The notes beneath the pieces were generated by a model that saw only the letters and a program-made list of their open reading frames with translations, was not told where the DNA came from and ran no database searches. From Euglena gracilis (Eukaryota > Euglenida > Euglenophyceae > Euglenales), in NCBI GenBank assembly GCA_039621445.1, contig CP154956.1, forward strand, positions 82,828,474 to 82,892,473: 64,000 nt of DNA, read 5' to 3'. A program made the position numbers and the translations under genes. Shown in pieces: positions 1-10,130 of the stretch. The first letter of the stretch is position 1, and every line of letters begins with the position of its first letter.

Positions 1-61
1 CCATCGGATGGCTTGGGCCAAAACGGACCCCCCCCATCAACAACCCGCCCGGGAGCTGTGG

Positions 62-153
62 GGAAACCGGCAGCGAAGCAGCGGTACGGGCGGGCAGTCG
101 CACCCCACGCCGGCCGCCCTCCATGAAGCGATAGCCGCGCAACGCCCGCAGTC
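62..153 (-). CDS. CCA enzyme exon: motif D, truncated gene end
   Basis: Encodes [14 protein letters not shown]...TAASL, matching ED-LR-LR--RF followed by the LD--T--AL region of CCA enzymes. The 3' end lies between 69 (GT donor) and 62 (CAG at +4). The rest of the protein is outside the window. Confidence 0.8.
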
Positions 154-327
154 CGTCCCAGAGGTTTCTTTGTGAGCCGGGGGCCTCGTCACCCTGGGAT
201 CGACTTTTGAGGGTCAAATCAGGTCCAAGAATTCGCACCGAAAACAGACCAGTGTGCCCCCAGGGGGGTCAAAGAAAATGCATACACATGGAAACGTATA
301 CATATATATGCATATATATATATATAT

Positions 328-374
<47 letters not shown>

Positions 375-3104
375 TAGATATTATAGATATAGATATAGAT
401 ATAGATATAGATATAGATATAGATATAGATATAGATATAGATATAGATATAGATATAGATATAGATATAGATATAGATATAGATATAGATATGGATATGA
501 CCCCCTATATGCATATATATATATATATATATCCATATATATATATATATATATATATATATGGATTTACATGATCTGACCCCCCAGGGCGTCAGGACGG
601 AGGAAACCTTTGGCGAAAAAACCCACTGGTCCGTCCTCCTGCAACCGCCGCTGCGCGTCCCCCACCGCCCGCAGCACGTCCCTGGGGGAACCCAGCCGGG
701 GACTGGGGGAATTCACGTGTTGAGAGGCGGGGAGGAAAACTTCAAAAAAAAAGTGTGTGCAGATTCATATCGTGGGTGGCTGATGTGAGCTGGGCTGAAC
801 CCCAACATGGTCAGTGGAAAATCGTCTGTTCGATGCGAAGAACAGCTGTCACCTCGCGGCACAGCAAGCGCCACTGGTTTTTGCTGGAGACCTGCGTTCG
901 TTCAACGGCATTCACCGGAATGCCAACGCGCCATCTGCAACCCCACCCTCAGTTCCCCTCCCTCTGACCACCTGGGACCCCTGGGGTGACTGGGTTTTGA
1001 CTGGGCCAGAAAGCCCCCAAGGTGACCCGGTGCCGATAAAAAAAAAGTGACTGACTGGATTTTGGAAGAGTGGAAGTGGCCCCACCTCCCCGTGGGGGTT
1101 GGTAGAAATTGTATGTTTGGAATAGTGGGAAAAAAAGTGGGGTGAAATGTGCACTCTGATGTGGTGGGGGCTCTTCGACATTTGTGCTTTTCTTCTGTGG
1201 TACATGACATACCTGACGGCACCACAGGCGTCGGCCAGCGACTAAGTAATTGCATGGGCCCAAAGCACGAGGGAGTGTGTCAACGCCAGGCGTGAGGCGT
1301 TGCCGGCCGGGCCCCCGCCGTCCAGCAGGTCTTGCTGGCCCCCGAAGGGGTCATACAGCAGCCGGTGGTGCGGGTCGAGGGCCATGGCGTTGATGGTGAA
1401 GTCCCGGCGGGCGAGGTCCTCCAGGAGGCTGTCGCCGAACGTGACGCTGTCCGGCCGCCGGCCGTCGCTGTAGGGGCCTGCGCAGGAGCGGTGGGGCAGG
1501 GTGGCCAGGAGAGGATCAAACCTCATTTCAAAACCACAATTATTCAATTTTATTCAAAAATAAACAGATAAATAATCAAAAATTAATAATGCATCAATAT
1601 TAATTAATATCAATATTGCCAATCATATTAATACAATAATTATGAACACAATTATAAATAAATTTAATAATACAGATTAATAAATTGTTAAATTATGTAT
1701 AAATTATATCATATATATAAATATTATTTAAATATATTATATATAAATTAATAGCAAAACCGTTGGGTAAAAAAGTCATGGCGCATCCAACGATGCGCAA
1801 AAATGCACCGCTTTTGCACAGGAAAAATTTTTGGGTGTTGGGGGTCTGACACCTACTGTCCATTGCAACTTTTCTACCTTCTACCGTTGGAAAAAAAAAA
1901 ATGAACCCAGGCATACAATTTTCACCGACCCTGAGAGGATCCACTCTACTCAAAAAACCAGTCACTCACTATTATTTTGGAAAACCATTCAGTCACTGCC
2001 CACCACCTATTGAAAACGAGTCCCCCCCCCAAGGAGATTGGACAGTGCCTAAATGAATGATCACAACTGGAAAGGGAAACCCCCACTGGGAATCAGAAAC
2101 TCAGAAGCAAAATGTCCGCAAACAGCAACACGAACCTATCGCAATTGAACTTCTGTTGAAACTTCTGTTGAAACTTCAATTGAATTCTGACTCATTCATT
2201 CTGCTGGGCAACGTTCAGCCACCGGGCAGGAATGCCGCCCGAAGTCCAAACCCCGTCCCCGAGGCGGCGCACACTGTCGGCCCGCAGCGTGGTGCACTCC
2301 ACCGCCACGCCGCCGTGGCGGAGGGTCACCGTGCCGTACTGGCTGCCGGTGTCCAGCGCGCGCGGGAACAGCGCCAGCATCTGGTCCGGCGGCGTCAGAG
2401 CCGCACCAGAGGACCTGTTGGGGGGGGGGGGACATCCCCCAGTCGACATGCCACGGGGTTCCCCGGATTGCCGGTCAGCCCTGGGCGGCATGGTGCTGGC
2501 CAAGTCGATCTCCCACGGCACCTTGTCGCTGAGGATGTCCCCGGCAGCCCCCCCCCCAGGGTGGAAAAGCGCGAGACAAAAAAAAACCTGCAAAAACACC
2601 CCAAAAAACGTAAAACGTAAATTTTGCGAAAATCGAAAAGTATTGAAAAGGTAATAAAAAAAATGTTCGCATTCCTGGCCTGCCTCCCATCCAGGCAGCT
2701 GTACCAGGCTTCAAAGAGCAGTCGCATGCTGGACGCCAAATTTGCACTGGTTTTTAACTTCAAACAACCGAAAATTCCTTGGGCGTTGCATATCTTGTTC
2801 CGTGTGGCACATCCTAAAACGAAGTTGGCAATCCTGATGTGGACAGGCAAATGCATTTGCCACACATGTCTATGCTCAATTCTGAAACAATCCAACCAGA
2901 GAGTTCAAATCTTTAGGCCTATGATGACGCCAGAGAACACTCCCCTGACAGAGTTTTTGAGAACAGCCATAAATATGTGCAGCAAAGGTGGGTGGGACGA
3001 GGCTGGGCCCGAACGCAGCCACCCACCAGCCATGTGCTGTGTCCTGTCGCCCGCATCCGGTCCAGGATGAAAAGCAGGTCGAGGGGTAGCCGCTCCACCC
3101 ACGC
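62..3104 (-). CDS. tRNA nucleotidyltransferase (CCA-adding enzyme), 5'- and 3'-partial, six exons
   Basis: Adds or repairs the 3' CCA end of tRNAs using CTP and ATP; class II nucleotidyltransferase of the poly(A) polymerase/CCA-enzyme superfamily. Joining the six exons (62-153, 632-681, 1315-1477, 2275-2390, 2487-2539, 3009-3104) gives a continuous head domain: LVGGCVR-DIL (nucleotide-binding loop), WEIDLAS (metal motif), [44 protein letters not shown] (motif B), [12 protein letters not shown] (motif C), VLRAVGD and [12 protein letters not shown] (motif D). The first aspartate of the usual DxD is glutamate here. Introns 154-631, 2391-2486 and 2540-3008 are nonconventional (CAG at +4, CTG at -8); 1478-2274 is GT-AG; 682-1314 has paired ends but an ambiguous junction. 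The C-terminal half lies beyond base 1. The first coding exon is not identified with confidence. Family assignment is firm; which organelle it serves cannot be told. Confidence 0.93.
154..631 (-). other. Nonconventional intron with perfect 8-bp target-site duplication
   Basis: 478 nt. The 8 bases before CAG and the 8 after CTG are both GGACGGAC. The termini are roughly inverted (CAGTGGGTTTTTTCG against CAGAGGTTTCTTTG). It contains the AT-rich and GATA microsatellites of 290-565. It behaves as a recent hAT-like insertion that is spliced out precisely. Confidence 0.85.
269..565. repeat. AT-rich microsatellites (GATA)n and (ATAGAT)n
   Basis: Several simple tracts in tandem inside the 154-631 intron: TA repeats, GATA at about 331-372, ATAGAT at about 380-495, then TA again. 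Confidence 0.95.
632..681 (-). CDS. CCA enzyme exon: VLRAVGD...QED
   Basis: Encodes [17 protein letters not shown] plus one base. It matches the R-AVGDP.RF.ED segment before motif D. The 3' border is followed by GAC-CAG (CAG at +4). Joining to base 153 gives QED-GLRALR. Confidence 0.85.
1315..1477 (-). CDS. CCA enzyme exon: RRD motif and motif C
   Basis: Encodes [27 protein letters not shown] and [13 protein letters not shown], the most diagnostic stretch of the family. It is preceded by a normal CAG acceptor. Downstream, GGGGGCCCGGCCGG can pair with CCGGCTGGG..CCCCC upstream of the next exon. This indicates a structured nonconventional intron whose exact ends are ambiguous by 1-3 nt. Confidence 0.94.
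1540..1760. other. AT-rich intron core
   Basis: Strongly AT-rich stretch within the GT-AG intron 1478-2274 of the CCA gene. No coding pattern or motif seen. Confidence 0.7.
2275..2390 (-). CDS. CCA enzyme exon: LFPRALDTG...GTVTLRHGG
   Basis: 116 nt that fit the frame exactly (1 + 38 codons + 1). Encodes [15 protein letters not shown] and [20 protein letters not shown], characteristic of the CCA-enzyme head. The donor is GTGTGC at 2274-2269 on the minus strand. It joins the next exon as [13 protein letters not shown]. Confidence 0.92.
2391..2486 (-). other. Nonconventional euglenid-type intron (96 nt) with near-perfect 8-bp duplication
   Basis: On the minus strand the intron starts GCC-CAGGGC and ends GCTCTG-ACGCC. 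CAGGGC pairs with GCTCTG (one G-U). The 8 bases before CAG (ATGCCGCC) and after CTG (ACGCCGCC) match 7/8. Removal restores one copy and the frame ...STMPPDQML. Confidence 0.85.
2487..2539 (-). CDS. CCA enzyme exon: metal-binding motif
   Basis: Encodes [17 protein letters not shown] plus two bases of a proline codon. The preceding intron ends CTG-CCGGG, so CTG sits at -8. The motif reads E-I-D instead of the usual D-x-D, so the first metal ligand is Glu by direct reading of codon GAG. Confidence 0.88.
3009..3104 (-). CDS. CCA enzyme exon: N-terminal helix and GG-x-VR loop
   Basis: Exactly 32 codons in phase 0, ending ...TWLVGGCVR. Its 5' border is taken after a TAG at 3105-3107 that reads as an in-frame stop and also as an AG acceptor. 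Its 3' border is followed by GCC-CAG (CAG at +4). It joins the next exon as GGCVR|DIL, the conserved GGxVRD motif. Confidence 0.85.
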
Positions 3105-3471
3105 CTAGGGGTGACGGGAGGTCCGGGCGAGGTACAAAAAGTCCATGCGAGCCGGGAGGTTTGTGAAAATAAGTTGCGCCTTTGTTTGGCGGTGCCCCCG
3201 CCTTAAACGGTGTTGGAGGCGGGGGGGCCTGAGATATGGGGGACCGCACAATTTTTCCCACCCCCGACGGGGAAGGGGGGCACTTTCCCACTTCAAAAAA
3301 ATGAGAGTCACTCTTTGGAAACCAACCACCCACTTTCTGCCCCCCCCCTCCCGGGGGTACACTTTGTCACTCAGCCAAACATGACCAAAAATCAAAGGAT
3401 CTTGGCCATTTCAAAATTTTTCCGGGTGGACCACTGTCGGCTGCCAACGTATCAACGTGCACGCGCGGGCA

Positions 3472-3472
<1 letters not shown>

Positions 3473-3517
<45 letters not shown>

Positions 3518-3980
3518 GACACACACACACACACAACACATACATCAAACACAACACAACACAACACAACACAACACAACACAACACAACACAACACAAC
3601 ACAACACAACACAACACAAAACAAAACAAAACAAAACAAAACAAAACAAAAAAAAAAAAAAAAAAACAAAAGGAGCTGGCCATTTCAAAACACACACCAC
3701 ACCACACCACACCACACCACACACCACACCACACCACACCACACCACACCACACCACACCACACCACACCACACCACACCACACCACACCACACCACACC
3801 ACACCACACCACACCACACCACACCACACCACACCACACCACACCACACCACACCACACCACACCACACCACACCACACCACACCACACCACACCACACC
3901 ACACCACACCACACCACACCACACACACACATCACACACAGCACACCACACACACACAACACACACACACAACACACACC
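3473..3980. repeat. Compound microsatellite (CA)n, (ACAAC)n, (AAAAC)n, (ACACC)n
   Basis: About 500 bp of simple repeats. The ACACC pentamer array spans about 3691-3925. The long open frames across it (Thr-His-His or Cys-Gly-Val repeats) are translation artefacts. Confidence 0.97.
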
Positions 3981-4198
3981 TCGACGGTGGGTGGTAGCGT
4001 CTTCCCTTCCAGCCCTCGTGCTGGATTGGCCGGAGGGTCGGCCGATGCTACCGGCTGCTGTGAGACGGTGTGCGCTTGCCGCCGGCACACCCCCGCCTGT
4101 GTATCTGCTCGAAAAGAATATCAGAATTGTATTCCATTGGCGCAGCTCATTTCTGATGGGTATTTGTATGCGTGCATTCCTTTGCAGCGTACAACTGA

Positions 4199-4500
4199 TT
4201 GTTTGCAGAAATAAAAACAAGGGATGGCAGACGGTTGCTCCTCCGGGCGGTGGACCTTGTTGCCCTTCTTCCGAGCCCCCCCCCCCCACGCGCGGTGAAA
4301 CGAGGCGTACTCCAAAACTGCAAGCTGAGGCATGGGCGCAGCAGGCTGGCAGCGGGGGGCGAGCGTGGGGGGGCCCTGGCCGGGCGGCGGGTCGCCGGGG
4401 GACGAGAGGGGACCCCCTGGCCCGCCATGGGGAAGGCCCAACGGGGGCAGGGTTTGGTGGAAGGCGACGGGGTGGGAGAAAGAATGGTGCCAGGGATATG
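4199..4500. other. GC-rich candidate exon region, strand uncertain
   Basis: A GC-rich block with coding-like composition on both strands. On the minus strand an ATG at 4432-4430 opens an Arg/Pro/Ala/Ser-rich stretch (MAGQGVPSRPPATRRP) that would suit an organelle-targeting N-terminus of the CCA enzyme. On the plus strand DGRRLLLRAVDLVALL is equally open. No junction to base 3104 could be proved. Confidence 0.25.
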
Positions 4501-5344
4501 AGATTTTTGCAACTTCATTTTTGCTCAGTGCAGAAATTTCCCCCGGAATGACATTTAAAAAAAATGAAGGCGTTTAAAGTACCTTGAAAGCCTGAAAAAG
4601 TGTCCAGGCTCTTTCCAGGCTTTCAAGGTACTTTGAACACCTCGGAGGGACCCCCCACCCCCGGTGGGGTCCAGCACCGACTTGAAGGCACCCCTTCATG
4701 GGCCTGGTGGACACAGTCGATCCACCCAAAACTGTGAAGAATGTGTTTTCCGACCGTTTAATTTCCGGCCCCCATTTTCGAACACCTGGCCGCCCTTGGA
4801 CCGCCCTTAAAACACTTCCTTTTTGAAAAAATAAATTTGTCCTCAAAAGCAAACCCTGGGCGGGAGATGCAGTATGACTGCAGTGCATCGGCCACCGCCG
4901 GCCGGAGACACGCCACGAGGAACACCCAGGAGAGTACCAACGTCGGGAAGAGGAGACGGATGGGGGCAGGGGCAGGGCTTGAGTCGGGGGAAAGCAGGAG
5001 GTGTGTCGCACAGGCTTGTCGCTTCACGAATCCCCGCGGAGGTTGGGATCCCCACACACCCAAATCGCTGAGGGAACCCCCCACAGGGGACAGGCTTTTG
5101 CCTACCCAGGGGGTTCACTCGCAAGCCATGTTACTAGCCACTGGAAAAAAACCATTAACTAGCCCCCCATGGGGGGTCTGGGGGCCCCGACTGGAAAAAA
5201 AAAACTTCCAGCACTGCGCACCGAGGTGGAAATGGGACTCTGAATGCTTTTCAGATTCCTGAAAAGCAATTCTGATTTAGTTCAAAAAAAGATGCCCCAA
5301 AATGGGCATCTTTGGCTTTGGGGGGGGGCACAAAAAAAATCACC

Positions 5345-5930
5345 TTAATTGCCCTGCTTTGCGCCGGCCAAGGCGTTGCTTGAGGACCCCCATAGGGGGG
5401 TCCTTAAGCAACTCATCAACTCACAGGCTAGAGGCTGGAAAATTTGTGGACTGGAAAAAAGCTGCTGGCTGACCCCCCCCCATAGGGTCCCAGAGCTGGA
5501 ACTTGGCCCGACTGGGTAGAAACAGGTACCGAAAAATTGGTAACTGTAAAAAATGATCAAAAAACTGCCCAGTATGCAAAAATCGATTATTTGATCCCAA
5601 ATTTGCCCTTTTCCAACCCATCAAAAAAAATGGGCCAAAAATGGGTCAAAAAAATGGACAAATATCAATTCCGTTTAGCCGCCCTTTGGAAGGCTGGAAA
5701 TGAATAAAACTCGTTGATGGGGGGGGGAGGCTGGAAAAAGGCTGCTGACTGGAATTTTTCTTCAGCAACTCCCTGCTGCCAGCCACAGGGAAATTTTTTT
5801 TCCACCAGCTAGCTTGCTTGCAGACCCCCCCAGGGGGGGGTCCAGTAGGATTTCCACTTGCCAAACTTGGACTAGCTGCAGTCCAGCCCCCCCCCAGGGG
5901 TACTGCGAAGCCTTGAGCAGAAGCCTGCAA
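5345..5930 (-). mobile_element. Copy of the TTAAGCAAC-type non-autonomous element, reverse orientation
   Basis: Reverse-complement copy of the family seen at 15470-15850, 44210-44550, 46117-46513 and 52844-53302. Shared pieces are GGCTGGAAAAAAGCTGCTGG, a 'cccatggggg' palindrome and the CAAGGCGTTGCTTGAGG end at about 5369. The far end is not exact, and no clean duplication is seen here. Confidence 0.6.
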
Positions 5931-6422
5931 GAGGGAAGGTGCCGCAAATAAACCATAAAAACCTTAACCAATTTTCATCAATTTTTCTTTATCGCCGGCA
6001 CTTCACAGCATAAACTTCGGGTTGCACACATCCGCTCACGTCAGGAGCATTTGTTTGAGAACAAAGAACAAAGAACACCTGGGCAGGGGGGGGGGACAAA
6101 TGCACACTGCCTGTTTTTTTGGCGCTTCGATGGAAACAATCCTCTGGTCCCAAAAATACCCCCCCAAAAAATTTAGCCCCTGCCTCACCCCAAGCCGGCC
6201 CAACTAACCCCGAGGGACCCCCGAGGGGGTGTGCGGGTGGGCACCCCCGGCCTGTGTGGCCTCAGAGGACGTGTGGAGTGGAGGTTTGGCTTTGCGATCA
6301 GAACAGGGGATGTGGATTCGTTTGCGCACTCTCCTAATGCCCCATTTGGATTCTTCGGCAGAATTCCGCCGCAGCTTTCCGCCGAAGCTCCTTTATTCTT
6401 GATGCCTTTCCACCTCGCGGCA

Positions 6423-6598
6423 GGGCACGGGGTGTTCTTCGATTTGGAAGACCTGCGGGACTTCAGGGGAACCGGTGGCCGTCTCCCCTGGCCCCTGGGG
6501 GAGGGGCCTCCGGGATCGCTGTCCCTCAGCGAGCAGAGCCGCAGGAGCGTCCAGCGGGGAAGCTGGAGCGGCCCAGAAACACTTTCGGTCCAGGACTA
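6423..6598 (+). CDS. Candidate exon, unknown gene
   Basis: After a CAG acceptor (6415-6417 region) an open GC-rich frame reads VFFDLEDLRDFRGTGG...SLSLSEQSRRSVQ...LSVQDY. Amino-acid composition and GC at third positions resemble the proven exons of this window. No homologous family was recognised and no joining exon proved. Confidence 0.35.
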
Positions 6599-6619
6599 CG
6601 TGGGGGGGTATCAGTAAGT

Positions 6620-8117
6620 GAGAGAAACCCTCACTGACAGATACCCCCCAACCCCAATGCAGAAAAATGAAGAAAGCCAGGGATGGTTTTTGTGCTCAAA
6701 ACCCCCAAACCCGACTGCTGAATGCATAATACTTATTTGACGGACCATCACCGCCTGCGGCCAACGGCACTCACGTGCCTCCAAACGGCCCCTGCGTCAG
6801 GTCCGGCGTCCCATAATACATCGGGCCCCGGGAGCGATCACATCCGATGCCTGTGCCGCGGCGATGATGAAGGCACGGAGGCCCGGGCGAGGCTGGGAGG
6901 CCGAGGCTGGGAACGGGAACAGAAAGGCGAATGCAAGCGACCCACAGCACTGCGGCAGGGTTTGCGTGTGGCTTCCCAGTGCCGCAGCCACGCCTGAGGC
7001 ACAAACCCTCACGATTTCGGAGATTTGCCCTATCAACTCAACGCTGCTTTGCCTTTGCCCCCCTTGGATATATTATTGTTATGATATGAAATATCTTGTG
7101 ATGCATGAAAAATTGTTGAGCGGGGGGAGACCAGTAAACGATCAAGAAAAGCAGCAATTTTTCAGTCATTTGCTTCTGGGTTTCAAACTTTGATGAACGT
7201 CAACCATCACGCCTTGCTGGCTCGAGGGAAAAAGGGTCCATTTTCAGTCAGAAGACAAAATCATAAAAGCACGTGATGATCGATGAAGAGCAGGTATGGG
7301 ATGGGAACAAGGGAATGGACTTTTGATGTCACAATTTAACGTTCTTTTTGACCACGAGGATTGTGCTTTAAGAAAGAATTGGCTGGGTAAAAAAGAGGAC
7401 CCTGAAAAAAAAACGGGGGCACACACACACACACACACACACATACACACACACAAACACACACAAACAAACCCTGGAATCAAACTGCTGTCTCAGCCAC
7501 CAGCCTCCGCATATACAAAGGCATGAAATGCCTCGGGCCTCAGATCCCATATCAGGTGGAGCGACCCCAGTCTTCAGGAAATTGCTGATGCTGATGTACA
7601 GTCTTGCCTCTTGGAGCCACAACTGTTCACAGGAAAATTTCAAGACGCTGAAGGCCAGGGCCAAGACAGAATGTGAAACTTGGCAGGCAGAGGTGTATCC
7701 CCATTGCTTCTGACCTGGCTCAATTTTTGATGTTGCGTCATCAGTCTGACCCACCATGCCGCCTGTTCTTCGCGTCTCGCCACCTTTGCGAGCGCGCGCA
7801 AACACACCCACGCATGCACACACCCACCCACCCACCCACCCACCCACCCACCCACACACACCACACACACACACACACACACACGCACACACACACGCAC
7901 ACACACACACACACAACCACACACACAACATAAGCCAATCGAGTTTCGTTCTGTTTTCTTGTTATTATAATGTAGTATGTATAATATAACATAGTAAGTT
8001 AATTATACATTACGATATACAAATTATCATATGTAATGAATAAATTAATTAATTGATGATTAGATAATGAATTAATCAATTAGTCAGTTGGTTGGTTAGG
8101 GTTAGTTGGTTGGTTGG

Positions 8118-8151
<34 letters not shown>

Positions 8152-8300
8152 AATTGATTGATTGATTGATTGTTTTTTTAATGAGTATATAATTTGTTGT
8201 TGTTGTTGTTTTATATTATTGTTTTAAATTATTATTATTTTATTTATTCTTAAACTATTTTGTTCATCCTCTGTTTGTTTACTCCTCCGGCCAGCTGTTG
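6620..8300. other. Intergenic or intronic sequence with CA and CCCA tracts
   Basis: Holds (CA)n at 7420-7445, (CCCA)n at 7822-7853, (CA)n/(CGCA)n at 7855-7925 and TTGA/TTGG tetramers at 8085-8175. A GC-rich patch at 6760-6990 is open in several frames but was not assigned. Confidence 0.6.
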
Positions 8301-8307
8301 TCCCACC

Positions 8308-8613
8308 CAGGCTTGTGCTTAGTCGGGTGCCTACCCCACGGGGGGGGGGGTGCTAGGGGCAAGCACCCCATAGCACCCGATCCGACCGCCCCGGGGGGGG
8401 GGGGGTAGGGTTTTGGGGGTGCCTGCCCCTAGCAGGCACCCCCCTCCGACCCCGGCGCCGAAGGCGCCGGGGTCCCGGAAAAGGCCATTTTCAATGAAAA
8501 TTTTCTGGGTCCCCCCGGACCCCTATCCCCCCGGGGGGGGGGGGTGTGCCTGCTAGGGGCAGGCATCCTATAGCACCCCCCCCCCGGTTGGTAAGCACGT
8601 AAGCACAAGCATG
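8308..8613 (+). mobile_element. Non-autonomous hAT-like element with perfect 8-bp duplication
   Basis: Ends CAGGCTTGTGCTTA and TAAGCACAAGCATG are inverted repeats (final CTG mutated to ATG). Both flanks read GTCCCACC (8300-8307, 8614-8621). The interior is long C/G runs that fold back on themselves. Confidence 0.85.
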
Positions 8614-8658
8614 GTCCCACCTGTGGGGTCTCACCTGACTCACACCTCCTTCACACAG

Positions 8659-8778
8659 CGAACCGCACTCCTCCGTGCGTCTCCCCCCATCACCGGCGCT
8701 GGGCCCATGAGTCCGGCCCCCCTCTCGGGCAGGACCTCGCGGCCGGACGGCCTCCCCGCAGTGCCCGACCCGCCAGCG
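8659..8778 (+). CDS. Candidate exon, unknown gene
   Basis: GC-rich block bounded by a CACACAG acceptor and a GTATGG donor. Two frames are open: one reads DGLPAVPDPPA near its end, the other RWAHESGPPLGQDLAAG. No family recognised. Lies just after the element at 8308-8613. Confidence 0.35.
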
Positions 8779-8849
8779 GTATGGCTGGCCTTCTCCCCAT
8801 TCGGTGGTAAACGATGTGGATTTGTCGGGGACAGTGTTCGGCCCTTGTG

Positions 8850-9110
8850 CAATGCTTTGTTCACCGCGGTGCAAGTGTCTGGAGGTGATTGACAACATCT
8901 CACAGGCCATCACAGCGTGTGTGCCTCCTGCCCCATCACTGCACCCGATGTGCTTGATGTGTTTGATGGGATTGAAGTCAGGGTTGTTGGCGAGGTCCCA
9001 TGCCACTTCAGCCACCACACATGTGGCCCATCGTACAGCCCTGGTGGGCAGGGGCTGACACACCGTGATGGCTTGTGGGATGTTGCACAGGCCCTCTGCA
9101 CCAACTCCCA
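8850..9110 (-). pseudogene. Possible fossil Tc1/mariner-like transposase fragment
   Basis: The minus-strand frame contains LANNPDFNPIKHI, which resembles the conserved SPDLNPIEHIW of Tc1/mariner transposases around the last catalytic residue. The flanking sequence shows no other clear motif. A decayed fragment at best. Confidence 0.3.
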
Positions 9111-9671
9111 GATCATCAAGAAAACAAAAAAGTAGTGTAAAAGAGCGCCGGGGAGGCTCTTTTTGGTTACGAGCGCTCGTGGAGGCTGCCCCAAGCATCA
9201 AAGTTGCCATGCAGCAACGTTTGGCACAAGTAAGAGCCTGTCAGCACTGCATGTTGCAGGACCATATGATAGTGGAAGAATCGCCTTTTGGTCGACGTTA
9301 CTTATTTTGGAGTGCCTCGAAATTACCTATTTTGCTTATTGTGTGGCAACACAATAGATTTCGTGAAAGTGGTGTGGATCACCAATTTTTTTTGGGAATC
9401 GAAGTGAATCGAAGTGCAAAAATCTGAAGTTTCATGCGGCATGGGATGTAATAATAATTTTTATTCATTGTAGAACATACAGCAAATGAATACATTTGTA
9501 TGTCTTTGATTGCATTTTTCTGCAGTTTTTCCATTTACAGAGTTTGTTTTTTGTTCGTTTTTGAGGTTATTTTTATTTGATTGATTATTTTGGGAAAGAG
9601 AATATACGTCCTACTCTGATGCATTTGACACACATGAACACATAATAACACATTTGATGCCCAAAACACAT

Positions 9672-10130
9672 TAAACCCCCCTGAATAGAAGCCCCCAGGG
9701 ACTTCTATTCGGAACGTTGGTCGAAAATCGAGGGGGGGGGGGCTTGGCTTCTATTCGGGGAGGGGCACTATTCGGAACAGTGGTCGAAAACCAGGGGGTC
9801 CGAGCATTATCGAAATTTCTTTGTGGGTTTACATGTCTTACCTTTTCAAGCCATTTCAAATTTGCTGCAAAACGTTACTCTTGTGGATGCATTGGATCAT
9901 AAACTAAACTCACCACGTAAACTCACCAACCCGAATTTAACCAATGGCTGAAGGAGCCAAAGCTTTGCCGTCCGTCCCAATTGACAGACAATCCACGGGG
10001 AGCGGCCTACTATTCGGGGGGGGGGGGGGGGCACTATTCGGAATTTTGGTCGAAACCCGATGGGGGGCTTCTATTTGGGGGGGGGCACTATTTGGGGGGA
10101 GGGCTTCTATTCGGGGGGATTTATGATAAG
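9672..10130. mobile_element. Poly-C/AT-core palindromic element (CCCGAATAGAAGCC family)
   Basis: The left end has CCCCCCTGAATAGAAGCCCCC; the right end has GGGCTTCTATTCGGGGGG. Several internal inverted copies of TTCTATTCGG lie within about 460 bp. Resembles a MITE; no duplication was identified. Confidence 0.55.

Noticed and set aside
1030-1260. Extra CCA-gene exon ending CAG|GTATGT on the minus strand (1210-1250)
   Set aside because: The donor-like site is good, but the peptide does not fit between LLDG and VLRAVGD, and the flanking exons join without it.
3210-4551. Very long open frames on both strands (over 290 codons)
   Set aside because: They are translations of CA, ACAAC and ACACC repeats; period-5 repeats give pentapeptide patterns without real coding content.
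8491-9210. 239-codon minus-strand ORF as an intact gene
   Set aside because: It runs through the end of a palindromic element and a GC block that is better explained on the plus strand. Only a short transposase-like motif is credible.
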